DNA of 64,000 nt. Origin: Sugiyamaella lignohabitans (taxonomy: Eukaryota; Ascomycota; Dipodascomycetes; Dipodascales; Trichomonascaceae). The translations under genes were made by a program, and so were the position numbers. The DNA lies in contig NC_031674.1 of NCBI RefSeq assembly GCF_001640025.1, positions 2,666,001-2,730,000 on the forward strand, in the 5' to 3' direction. Positions 29,783 to 39,698 of this stretch are shown here, piece by piece. The stretch's first letter is position 1. Each line of letters opens with the position of its first letter. The notes below the pieces were generated by a model. That model worked only from the letters and a program-made list of their open reading frames with translations, did no database searches and was not told where the DNA came from.

Positions 29783-30654
29783 TGGACCGTCCCCGACACC
29801 CAAACCGCAGAAAATTCCTCCCAACGTTAGTTAGCTACCTAGCACTTTACAAACAGAACAATATTACTTAGAATAACTTATTTCTGCAGCAGATATATTA
29901 TTACTTTTTCTCCTTTCTTTCATCAGTCAAAAGAAAAAAATAACATTAAAATACCGTTACAAATTATACAGACTGGAAAGCTTTGTTATTTGTGCTTCTT
30001 TTCTACCGCGACTGACTTTGTTTCTTTAGTTTGTACTTTGTATCTTTGTTGGTGTGATTATAAGTAGTTACCATCTGGTTTATTCAGTTTGACGACTCCT
30101 GAAATCGCTGTAAATTTCGACTCGACTCCTATTCTCTCATTTTGAAAAGTTAGAATCTGATTTCACCACTGCTAGGTAATCTGAGATTAAACTGGCTGTT
30201 AGTCTATATCAAAGAGTATTTTCTAGATATAGATCGATCTATCCACTAGCAGACAAGTTTAAGATATAGTCTTTGACTTTACTGATTTTCATATTGGCTA
30301 TTCTAGTCTGAATTGGTGTTTCATACTGGACTGGAAATAGATTTGATTCTTATCTCAAGAATTATCTGAACTACTCGAACTTCAACTCCAAAATCAACTC
30401 GAAGGAATCGGACGTCTTTAAATTTGACTGGACTTGATTCTGTTGTATCGACTAGTTTGTTTACATCTTCGTGTTAATCTGGGTTCTGTTTCATTTTAAA
30501 TTCTCTTTTTTTTGGTTCTCATTTTTATTATTCATAGATTTTTGTTGCTCTTAGCTTGGTTTTCTTTTGACTTTTGCTTTTTTGTTTTATTCCCATTCGT
30601 CGTTGCCGACTAATCCAAAACTCGTTTATATATCCTTGAACATTTCGCTAAAAG

Positions 30655-31695
30655 ATGAAGCCAGTATCCGTTCTTTCAGTCGCTCTTTCGCTGTTGGCAC
30701 TAACATCGGCAAGTGCTGCTGTAAATCCAGATGAATCCACCTCTACCGACAGCAATGGCGTTGTACACATCACTACCACAAAGAGATCGGTTTTATATAA
30801 ACTGCCCTCGTCAGCTCCTAATGCTCCTAACGCTCCTCTGCTACTACTAGCTTCTGAGGACGATGTTACTTCGACCGATGATGCCTCGGATCCAAGTATC
30901 AATATCCAAGCTCGTCAGTTCGATGGAAGCAGTGGAAACTCCACCTCAAATGGAGCATCTTCGGCTGCTGTATCAGAGCCTGCCTCGTCATCTCCAGCTA
31001 CAACATCATCTCCTACCTCTTCTAGTGAAGCACCCACGTCATCAAGCTCCAGTTCATCGCCTGCACCAACATCCTCAGCACCCCCCTCTAGTTCCTCGTC
31101 GTCTTCCTCTTCTTCGAGCTCTTCAACTACTTCAACTCATCTGACAACCTCAGACCATTCGAGTACTGCTGAGTCAAGCTCTTCGAGCCCTGAAACCTCG
31201 CCATCTCCCACCCCTAGCTCTACACTGGAAACTTCTTCTCAAGGGGCTTCAAGTTCTGAGCAGGCCTCGCAATCAACTCAAGCCGAGTCTACTTCGGTCT
31301 TCGACGTGACTGTCACTCGTACTAGAGACGGCTCGACCTCGACTTTTACTGAGCATAGTCATACTTCATCTCCTACTGGCAGCAGAACCAGCTCTTCTAG
31401 TGCTTCATCAACTACTACTGCCGCTCCCAGTGGCGCTACCAATACTCCAAAGAATAACGGTGGCTCCACCAACCACACTCCTGTCATTGTGGGAACCGTT
31501 GTTGGTGTTGGCGGTGCCCTTCTTATTGCAGGCTTGGCTTTTGTTGGCTGGAGAATCTGGGGCAAGAAGAAGTTCAGAGCCGCCTCTCCGGATGGCCAGG
31601 ATAAGACCAGCTTCGATGACGACGCTAATGTCTTCCGTGCTAACGTTGACCAGTACCACACCTCGGTCACCAACAACCCCGCCCAGAACTTTTAA
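30655..31695 (+). CDS. Mucin-like single-pass sensor (MID2/WSC-like)
   Basis: This 346-residue protein has an N-terminal signal peptide (about residues 1-21), a long Ser/Thr/Pro-rich ectodomain (about 95-270, long Ser runs), one hydrophobic segment near residues 277-299 (VIVGTVVGVGGALLIAGLAF), a basic stop-transfer GKKKF and a 47-residue cytosolic tail with acidic SFDDDANVFRANVDQY. This is the architecture of yeast cell-wall integrity sensors of the Mid2/Mtl1 type, which stretch an O-mannosylated rod into the wall and signal through Rho1. Without a WSC cysteine domain, Mid2-like is the better description. The exact orthologue is uncertain because the ectodomain is low complexity. A pyrimidine-rich leader of about 800 bp precedes it. 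Confidence 0.8.
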   Translation: MKPVSVLSVALSLLALTSASAAVNPDESTSTDSNGVVHITTTKRSVLYKLPSSAPNAPNAPLLLLASEDDVTSTDDASDPSINIQARQFDGSSGNSTSNGASSAAVSEPASSSPATTSSPTSSSEAPTSSSSSSSPAPTSSAPPSSSSSSSSSSSSSTTSTHLTTSDHSSTAESSSSSPETSPSPTPSSTLETSSQGASSSEQASQSTQAESTSVFDVTVTRTRDGSTSTFTEHSHTSSPTGSRTSSSSASSTTTAAPSGATNTPKNNGGSTNHTPVIVGTVVGVGGALLIAGLAFVGWRIWGKKKFRAASPDGQDKTSFDDDANVFRANVDQYHTSVTNNPAQNF

Positions 31696-31773
31696 TTCCT
31701 ATTTGTTTTATTTTGTTAAATATTAATGCATTCTCTTTTTTACTGTCTTACATGACTTTCGTGGGTCCTGTCT

Positions 31774-31827
31774 GCCTCCGGCGACTGGGACTACGTTCCA
31801 GACCCTTTTTCTCCTGCTTCGCAGGAG
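31774..31827 (+). repeat. GC-rich hairpin repeat, half-copy I (type-2 tail)
   Basis: A diverged copy starting GCCTCCGGCGACTGGG. Its first hairpin is GGGAC-TAC-GTTCC, in which substitutions on one arm are mostly matched on the other, leaving one G-T pair. The type-2 tail hairpin CTCCTGC-TTC-GCAGGAG is perfect. It lies between the convergent sensor and ATP11 stops. Confidence 0.8.
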
Positions 31828-31920
31828 ATGTGTGGGGATCTTGACGCGAGGATTCGTCACGATGTGAGGCTAGAGAGGTTCCGCCGTCGATGTCTTCAGT
31901 TGATGTTTGGATCGGAAAAA

Positions 31921-32950
31921 TTAGTCGAGTGTTTCGGTTTCAGTGATAAGAGCATCGACTGAGAAGTTGGCATCACCGTTGTTGAAGCTTTCTAGAAGGT
32001 CAACTTTCCGTGAGCCAGAGGCAGTGCTGCGGTCAGCGGTGTAAAATCGCTGGAGGTTGAGTGACAACAAAACAGCGTCGTCTAATCGCAGAGAAGAATC
32101 TTTTTCAACTAAACCGTTCATTAGGACCAGTTCCTTATCAGCCAGTAGCTCGGTGTGAAAACTGAGTGTGGTATGTGGGCGAGCAAAGTCTTGATGGAGT
32201 TTGTACTCAGCTAGTGTTGTGAGCATGCAATGGATGGTGTTGGCACCAACGAATGACCATTGAGCGAAATGAAGTTCGACTCCTTCACTTTCATGAGGGA
32301 GTGGCAGCACAAACGACGGATTCTTGCGAGCATTGCGATACATCAGACTGAATGTGAGTCCATTAATAGCTCCGCAGAGAGCATTCTCCTTGTGTGCGAA
32401 TCGAGCTTTCCAAATCATTTCAATCTCCTTTGCATCGTGCAACTTGATCTTGTCGACGTCGATATATGTCTTCAAATCCTTGATCTCGGCCTTAGGTAGT
32501 GGAGGTGGTAGCGGTCCTCTTTCCTTGGCATTTTTCTCAGCTTCGGCACTTTTGACCTTGTTTTCATGTTCTTCAAGTAACTTTAAAGGGTCAATCTTAT
32601 TGAATTCTTTCTTCTTAGCTTCAATATTATCTTTAAGCTTGGCCTTGAGTTCGTCAATAGATGACACTCCTTCACTGATCTCTGTTAGGTCACGAAAAAA
32701 GAAAAAAAATCAAAGTATTCAGGGCTGAAAAGTACCAACTCCCGAGACTCAATTTCTGGTCAAAACATGTTCCCTAATTGAGGACTTACGCTTTGGCTCG
32801 CTTTTCAAGTTGTTCCCGGTATCTTACAATTGGATCACTTGCAGTAGAATTGAATCTGATCCGTAAGCTACCGGCGGCTAGTTTGCCAGCACACTTTATC
32901 GTGAAGCCAGATGAAATGTTTTGGCGCAAAATCGTGCGAGCAGCGATCAT
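31921..32950 (-). CDS. ATP11: F1-ATPase assembly chaperone Atp11 (one intron)
   Basis: Atp11 binds the F1 beta subunit in the mitochondrial matrix during ATP synthase assembly. Exon 1 (32950-32790) and exon 2 (32674-31921) give 304 residues. The N terminus (MIAARTILRQNISSGF and further Arg/Ser residues) is a typical mitochondrial presequence. The core has NPSFVLPLPHESEGVELHFA, ARPHTTLSFHTEL and VLMNGLVEKDSSLRLDDAVL, all strongly conserved in Atp11. The 115-nt intron has a GTAAGT donor and CCTAAC branch; two AG dinucleotides 2 and 4 nt after the branch are skipped, because only the AG 9 nt away keeps the frame. Starting at 32667 instead would lose the presequence. Confidence 0.94.
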
Positions 32951-33453
32951 TTCTGGTAATTTTAGAATGCTAACTGTGTGGAACGTCAAATAGTCGTAAT
33001 TGAGTCTCGAGTTGCAGTTTTGTTCGAGAAAATCAAAATTGGGCAGGGGACAAAATTCAGGGGAAGACGTGCAGATACCCTTTGAAAATGGATTCTTTCG
33101 GGATTTCTAGGTTCCGAATACAGGTTTTGATAACAGCAGGAGTTATTGCTTCTAATCCTATAATTCACACTTTTCAGAACATTGAAGGACTCATGGATAT
33201 TTGAAACATGTGACTTTTTAAGGACGGGGCCAATGATTTGGAATTCTCACTTTTCAACTGATGTTAGTAGTACACTGCAAGCGGCGCGGCTACCATGCTG
33301 CGGCAAGTTGAACTGACAGCGGCCGGGCTGGCAGGCTGTTTAGTTGGCGATACGGCGATACAACGAACTAAGCATACCTGTGGAGTATAATAATTGTCTC
33401 TCCAGTAATCTACGAGAATAGACACAATTGACACAATATAGCATACAAGCATC
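32951..33453. other. ATP11-ARP3 divergent promoter
   Basis: 503 bp between divergent starts. I see no gene or strong motif; a GC patch with GCGGCGCGGC-type sequence lies near 33280-33290. Confidence 0.4.
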
Positions 33454-35137
33454 ATGTCAGACTCAGGAGCTCCAGCCGTTGTCATGGGTATGTAGGGATT
33501 GAGTTTCATATGGCGTTCATCGGGGTATTCAATGGTTCCTCGCTCCTAGTTATCTGGGGAACTGTATGAATCTGAACTCTGACGGGACGTCTCAACCCAA
33601 TGGGTATTTGTTGAGAACAAATTTAACTAACAATTGCTTTAGACAAGTATGTGTTGATATTTCTAGATTGTGTTCACCAATTCTAGGCAAAGTTTAACTT
33701 AACTTGGTGACGAGATAGACTGGAAGAGGTCGAAATACTAACACAGCCACAGTGGTACTGGTTTGACCAAACTAGGATTTGCAGGCAATGACTCCCCTTC
33801 ATATGTATTTCCTACAGTTATTGCAACATCCACGAGTGGTGGTTCCAAAACCGCCAAAGCCGGGTCGGGCGGTGCAACCTCTGGAGGTCACTTATCGATG
33901 AAACGGGGCACCGAGGATCTCGACTTCTTCATCGGAGACGAAGCACTACAGGCTGGTGCAGGTCCAGGTAAGTTGCTCAACAAAGATTTAGGGCCCATAT
34001 CGCTGGAAAATCTTAGTTTTCTCATGCGAAGCAGGAGCCAAGGGGTCTGGGGCTACGCCCCAGCTGCCGGAGGCATGCCTCCACACGACACAAACTAACA
34101 ATGAAGGTTACGGATTGAGTTATCCCATTCGTCACGGTCAGATTGACAATTGGGACCATATGGAGAGGTTCTGGGAGAACTCGATTTTCAAGTATTTGCG
34201 ATGTGAGCCCGAGGACCATAGATTCTTGCTCACCGAGCCGCCATTGAATCCTCCAGAGAATAGAGAAAACACCGCCGAGATCATGTTTGAAACATTCAAT
34301 TGTGCTGGTTTATATATTGCAGTTCAGGCAGTTTTGGCTCTAGCAGCTTCGTGGACTTCTGGTAAGGTCAAGGAACAATCTTTGACTGGTACTGTCATTG
34401 ATAGTGGTGACGGTGTTACTCATGTTATTCCCGTAGCAGAGGGTTATGTTATCGGTTCAGCTATTAAGAATATCCCCATTGCAGGTAGAGATATTACTTA
34501 CTTTATTCAGAGTATCCTGCGTGACCGAAACGAGCCAGACACAAGCTTAAAGACGGCAGAGACTATTAAAGAGAACCTCTGTTACGTATGCCCCAACATT
34601 GTCAATGAGTTCAAGCGATACGATAAGGAACCTAATGATAGGTTTAAGGAGTTTATTGTGAACCAAGGTTTGGGAAGATCGGTTAAAGTCGATGTTGGTT
34701 ATGAACAATTTTTGGCCCCAGAGATCTTTTTTAACCCGGAGATTGCTTCTTCCGACTACCTGACTCCTTTACCTACTGTGGTAGACTCAGTTGTCCAATC
34801 GTCTCCTATTGACGTTCGTAAAGGCCTTTACAAGAACATTGTCCTGTCTGGTGGTTCTACCATGTTTAAGGATTTTGGCCGTCGTTTACAGCGTGACATC
34901 AAATCACTTGTCGACACGCGAATCAAGAGATCCGAAGTCAGAAGTGGTGGCGCCAAGTCATCGGGACTTGAAGTGCAAGTTATTTCGCACAAACGTCAAA
35001 GAAATGCTGTTTGGTATGGCGGAAGTTTGCTTGCCCAAACTGCTGAGTTCAAGAACTACTGTTATACGAAGCGTGACTACGATGAGTACGGACCTGGAAT
35101 TGTACGCCAGTTCTCACTCTTCAACGTTGCTAACTAA
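33454..35137 (+). CDS. ARP3: Actin-related protein Arp3 (three introns, 4-nt microexon)
   Basis: Arp3 is an actin-fold subunit of the Arp2/3 complex. Exons are 33454-33487, 33643-33646, 33753-33967 and 34107-35137, for 427 residues. Exon 2 is only ACAA. Joined to G of exon 1 and T of exon 3 it gives GAC AAT, forming the conserved nucleotide-loop motif [14 protein letters not shown]; without it the frame is lost. Introns are 155, 106 and 139 nt with branches AACTAAC, TACTAAC and AACTAAC. Exon 4 has the Arp3 signatures [38 protein letters not shown] and [19 protein letters not shown]. Intron 3 carries a GC-rich repeat half-copy. If intron 3 were retained, the frame would stop at the TAA inside the branch site. 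Confidence 0.95.
34026..34074 (-). repeat. GC-rich hairpin repeat, half-copy J in ARP3 intron 3
   Basis: In reverse orientation it reads GCCTCCGGCAGCTGGGG with hairpin GGGGC-GTA-GCCCC, then AGACCCCTTGGCTCCTGCTTCGC, where the type-2 tail ends. It lies within the 139-nt intron, 21 bp before the CTAAC branch at 34095-34099. Confidence 0.85.
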
Positions 35138-35355
35138 TTGGTTCGGAATGTTTAGATTAGTCTATGTATATTGTTTTTTAAATTAAAGTTTTCAGTGCAC
35201 TACATCACGAGTTGATGAATTTTGCCAAACTCCAGGGGGAGCTACCTGCTGTTTTTACGGTTTTAAGTATTCGAGCGTAGCTCAAATAACTTGCAAACCG
35301 GGGTTCTTGAGATTTCTGGATGGAACTATTTACATTGATCTCTATACATAAGCCA

Positions 35356-35838
35356 TTAAAATTCTGCCTTTTGGAGAATCTGTTTTACATGCGACACATA
35401 GTCTCCTCTGATAACAATTTGTTTCGATGTATCTTTAATGTAGATATCATGTTTGGAAATTCCCAATGCTAATTTGATGTCGTTCCGTAGTTGAGAGACA
35501 TCTCCTTCAATTCTGCGAATCACTGTCTTAACCGATCCGTCCGCCTTGATATCGCTATACACTGGAAGAAGACCAGATCTGGTGCGAGTAATAGTGTACC
35601 ATGCTTTACCTTGGTCGTTACTTAGCTTCTTCAATACTAAGTCCGATGCAGAAACCTTGTCTAAGCTAGGGAACATGCTATCTCCAATGACCTTGCTAAC
35701 CTCGAATGGTTTTCCTGGCTCAACATGTGGCAGTTGTGATGATTTTTGAATATGTGTCATAGCACGAAGCGTGCCTGTAGAGTGGTGTCGGCATTTCTGT
35801 GACTGACCCAGCAGTCTTAATACCCGTGGGCTGAACAT
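35356..35838 (-). CDS. IMG2: Mitochondrial ribosomal protein mL49 (Img2)
   Basis: Img2 is a protein of the mitochondrial large ribosomal subunit (mL49). The product has 160 residues. An Arg/Ser-rich presequence (MFSPRVLRLLGQSQKCRHHS) is followed by the conserved core: YTITRTRSGLLPVYSDIK, VKTVIRRIEGDVSQLRNDIK and the C-terminal KQIVIRGDYVSHVKQIL, ending close to the family's usual GF-type terminus. Length and order match the Img2/MRPL49 family. Convergent with ARP3, with 218 bp between stops. Confidence 0.93.
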   Translation of the reverse strand: MFSPRVLRLLGQSQKCRHHSTGTLRAMTHIQKSSQLPHVEPGKPFEVSKVIGDSMFPSLDKVSASDLVLKKLSNDQGKAWYTITRTRSGLLPVYSDIKADGSVKTVIRRIEGDVSQLRNDIKLALGISKHDIYIKDTSKQIVIRGDYVSHVKQILQKAEF

Positions 35839-36850
35839 GGTTTATAATATGTGTTGTATATGCTGTGGTTTGATGGATAAATCATGTTGAAGTTCGTGAA
35901 GTGCATAAAAAAAGTTACAACGTGCGGCGCAGATACATCGCGGTAATACAGTTCTAAAGCTCTGACCGTGTCATTTGCGGTGGTTCATTGTTCCAAACTC
36001 TGGTATTCTTTCCTGACAAGCAACTTCTAAGGCTACTAGAATCCCTTTCAAGAAAGAAAAAAAATTAACGTAGACACCAGTTTAGTGGGAAGTTATCTGT
36101 TTCTGGGTCTCAACTAGCTCGGAGTAGGTTAACCGAAAAACTGATACGAACGAGATTAGATCACATTTAGTTGATTACATTACCATTAATTGCCCTCTAA
36201 GTAAAAATTAATGGCTCGTCACAAATAGCATATGGGTGCTAGTCATTTACAGTTCACGACTCATGTAACCTCTATTTGAACCCTGCAGATGCAGGGTCCA
36301 AGATGCATCAAAGCCCTACATATAGTAATCAGCCACTACTTCTAAGAATAACACCCATTTCGGATATTATATATTATAACAGTGCTCACATACAGAGTTT
36401 AACAAAGTTCAGAGTCTTTAAATTATCAGCAAACTTATTTAGGCCAGTAGGGCAGTTTCTTCCCTCAAAGATGGTTTGAGACGACCTTTCCGCGTTGCAT
36501 GTTGCGATGTCTAGGAATTTAATATAATAAAACATATAACCCATTCATTACTTTTATTTCTTACTACTATAAAACAATGTCATGATTCTAGTGATATGCT
36601 TTTGATATGCTTTTAATTGTCACAGAATAGTATTGGACAAAGAAGCATTGTTCAATATTTATGCGTCTGACATATGAGGCTAATTTGACATCGGGCATAC
36701 CGGACTCTATTTGGCCGGGGTTGCCTATAACGCGCAGACGTTAGTGACTTTTTTATACGATTAACGCCATTCAAGAACCGGGCAGTAAAACACATATTGG
36801 CATAGAATTCTGTTCCACGAGGAGCTCTACTAGGTTCAGGCAAACAAACC
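35839..36850. other. 1-kb intergenic region before DPL1
   Basis: No gene is supportable. A perfect 8-bp inverted repeat ACCCTGCA-GA-TGCAGGGT lies at 36280-36297. Its right arm continues into TCCAAGATGC, a string that recurs near 50130 after a similar ATGCAGGGG. The 67-codon frame at 36276-36479 has no recognisable content. Confidence 0.4.
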
Positions 36851-38814
36851 ATGTCATATCTTCAAGACCAATTGGAGTTGGTCAAGGCTTCAGTCCTCCA
36901 GCACGTGGATTGCGACAAGTTACGATCATACGTTCCCAAGGAACTTGACCCCTATATTGAGACGGGAATTATTTATGTTGACAATGGACTCGAAAAAATT
37001 AAGACTCATTATGGGCAAGCTTCTTGCTTCGAGGTGTATGTTAATGTTAGGTTACAGTAGTGATCTAGCAAACCTGGAGGTCGGTCACGTATCCAGGTCT
37101 TAATCTTGGCCACATTAACTAACATAAACAATAGGATTCGTGATATTATCTTTGCAATGTGAGTAGGCTAGTTTCTCAGAGAAGATATCATATTCAAATT
37201 CAATTCAAAGCTAACTAGGATAGGTTTGTCGCAAAATATCTAGAGAAGGGCTATATTTATGTATATGGTCACGGCATCGTGGGGTCCATCAAGGTATGTG
37301 TATAGTCTCCTCCAACTTTTCAAGTGCTTGGCTAACTTTTTTAGAATGTTTATAAATGTACTGCTAAATCGTTGATGAGGAAATTTTTAGACTTGCCAGG
37401 AATAAGGGGTAAGGTTCAGGGTGAATTGAACAAGGCTCTAGAGGGCTTGGACAAGAAAATGATTGATCGCTCTCAAGGCTTCTACACAGAGCTTCCTGAG
37501 CAAGGCTGGAGTGAGAAAGAAGTTTTGGCTGAACTGGATAAAAATAATGAAATGAAACATACAGACTGGGAACATGGTAGAGTATCAGGAGCTGTTTATC
37601 ACGGCGGTAAGGACATGACCGACATGCAGACAGAGGCCTACCGTAAATACTCCATTGCTAACCAATTACACCCCGATGTTTTCCCTGGTGTTCGTAAGAT
37701 GGAGTCGGAAGTGGTTTCTATGGTTTTGAAGTTGTATAATGCACCAAAAGGCGCTTGTGGTACGAGTACAAGTGGTGGTACCGAATCGCTTCTGTTGACA
37801 TGCTTAGCAGCCCGTGAGCTGGCATATAGAGAAAGAGGCGTAACTGAGCCAGAAATTTTGGCGCCTGTAACAATTCATGCAGGTTTTGATAAAGCTGCTT
37901 ACTATTTTAAGATGAAATTAGTTCATGCTCCCTTAGACCCAGTTACTTTGAAAGTGGACTTGAAAGCTGTTCGAAAGCTGGTTAATAAGAACACTGTCTT
38001 GATTGCTGGTTCTGCTCCTAATTTCCCCCACGGAATTATTGATGACATAGAAGGCTTGTCAAAGATTGCATTGAGATGGAAAATTCCTCTCCACGTCGAC
38101 GCCTGCTTAGGTTCGTTCATTGTACCATTTCTGGAGCGCGCTGGATTCAAGGATATCCCGTTGTTTGATTTTAGAGTGCCAGGTGTAACATCTATTTCTT
38201 GCGATACTCACAAATATGGATTTGCACCCAAGGGAAGTTCTATTATTTTGTACAGAACAGAAAAGCTGCGTAGTCACCAGTATTTCGTTAGTAGCGATTG
38301 GTCAGGTGGCTTGTATGCCTCCCCAACATTAGCTGGCTCTCGTCCGGGTGCTCTTATGGTAGGCTGCTGGGCAAGTTTAATGAGAATTGGCATAGACGGC
38401 TACACAAAGGCTTGCAAAGACATTGTTGGTGCTGCTAGAGCTATCAGAGCTTTTATCGAGAATGAGATCCCCGAATTATACATCATGGGCGACCCACTGG
38501 GCTCAGTAGTTGCGTTTTCCTCCACCAAAATTAATATATATGATCTGGCTGATACAATGTCAGCTAAAGGATGGCATTTGAATGCCCTTCAAAATCCTCA
38601 GGCTCTTCACATTGCCTGTACTAGGCTAACACCGCCAGTAGTCGACGAACTCACCCGTGATCTTAAGGATAGTGTTGCTGAGCTTGTTAGTGGAGGATCA
38701 ACTAAAGCTAGCGATGGAACTGCGGCACTCTATGGCGTTGCTGGTAGTATCTCCACTGTAGGAGTAGCTGAACGTATTGCTACAGGCTTCTTGGATAACT
38801 TGTATAAAGTTTAA
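36851..38814 (+). CDS. DPL1: Sphingosine-1-phosphate lyase Dpl1 (three introns)
   Basis: Dpl1 is the ER PLP enzyme that cleaves phosphorylated sphingoid bases to a long-chain aldehyde and phosphoethanolamine. Exons are 36851-37035, 37135-37158, 37224-37293 and 37345-38814, for 582 residues. Exon 2 is a 24-nt mini-exon. Splicing creates the membrane-proximal IRDIIFAMFVAKYLEKGYIY and GHGIVGSIKNVYKCTAKSL. The PLP region has GTSTSGGTESLLL, HVDACLGSFIVPF and the SCDTHKYGFAPKG motif with the cofactor lysine. Introns are 99, 65 and 51 nt; in intron 2 a TAG only 3 nt after the branch is skipped for one 8 nt away. Start and length match the family. Confidence 0.95.
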
Positions 38815-39698
38815 CTAAAGTGAAAACGGACAGGTACGATCTAACTTTATAAATATATAAAAGAATGTTTTTGTTGTTTTCATCATTTGCGAACTATGTT
38901 TATGAGAGAGCTCAGTTAATTTAATATACTAGCGAACAAACTGAGCCGTTTATATTACTGGATGATTCGATTAATGCTCTTTGAGTTAGGAATTGGCTGC
39001 GATACAAACATCGATGCATGGCTCGCCAGCTCCTCGCCGCGAGTTTGGATCCTGTTTCGAGCCCAATCGATTTTGGCTTCTTTCTTGCACATGCCAATTT
39101 CCAATCAGGTAGCTGAGAGCTTCCCCTTCCCATACTTCACATTAGAAAAGTTTGGAGAAAAGCTTGTGTCAGGGGATCTCTAGCAATTTGTTAAACTTTA
39201 GAATCCACTTATTGTTGCCCTATTTAATCGACAAGCACCATGCTAACAAATCCAAAACTTGGCTAGCATTAATACCTGACCCCATTTAGGCCAGTACCGT
39301 TACGAACTTGGACGAAGCAAGAAAGGGTCTAAAACCAGATAGAGGAAAATATTGGCTGTTCTTATAAATATATTGAATTTTTTTTGCCCAGCTTAAAGTA
39401 AAAAGAACATTTATTCCGACTAGTACCAAAAAAAAGTTTATAGGAACTAGGAGGGTGGCTCACACATTATTAATCGGTGCTGTAATATGAAGCACATTTC
39501 GAACAATATCACAAAGATTTTGTAATTGCTAGCAGTCGATTCCAAGTGTATTTCACTCAAAGACACAACGAAAGGAACCGGCATACCCCTCGATTAAATG
39601 GCCTGAGAAATAACAGTCCAATTTTTTTTTTCGTGCCGATTTGGATTCTCAACTTGAGTAACCAGTGTGAATGGTTCACTGTTAACTACTTTTTAGTG
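38815..39698. other. Intergenic after DPL1
   Basis: 884 bp without a supportable gene. Short overlapping frames at 38921-39183 on both strands are shadows of each other. A leader for the following gene probably lies in the right third; GTTAACTACTTTTTAG just before the ATG at 39699 resembles a 3' splice site, so a 5' UTR intron is possible. Confidence 0.4.

Larger units (their letters stand above)
27363..30654. other. 3.3-kb gene-free tract rich in repeats
   Basis: There is no supportable gene between the carrier-like gene and the mucin-like sensor. The tract holds GC-rich repeat copies E, F and the complete element G/H, a 14-bp minisatellite (29713-29782), and about 800 bp of pyrimidine-rich leader just before the sensor gene. 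Short open frames here (for example 27893-28171 and 28947-29203) are created by the stop-poor GC-rich repeats and read the same peptide fragments in several frames, so I reject them as genes. Confidence 0.6.

Noticed and set aside
33454..33967. Direct splicing of ARP3 exon 1 to exon 3 without the microexon
   Set aside because: It breaks the reading frame and removes the invariant Asp-Asn of the nucleotide loop.
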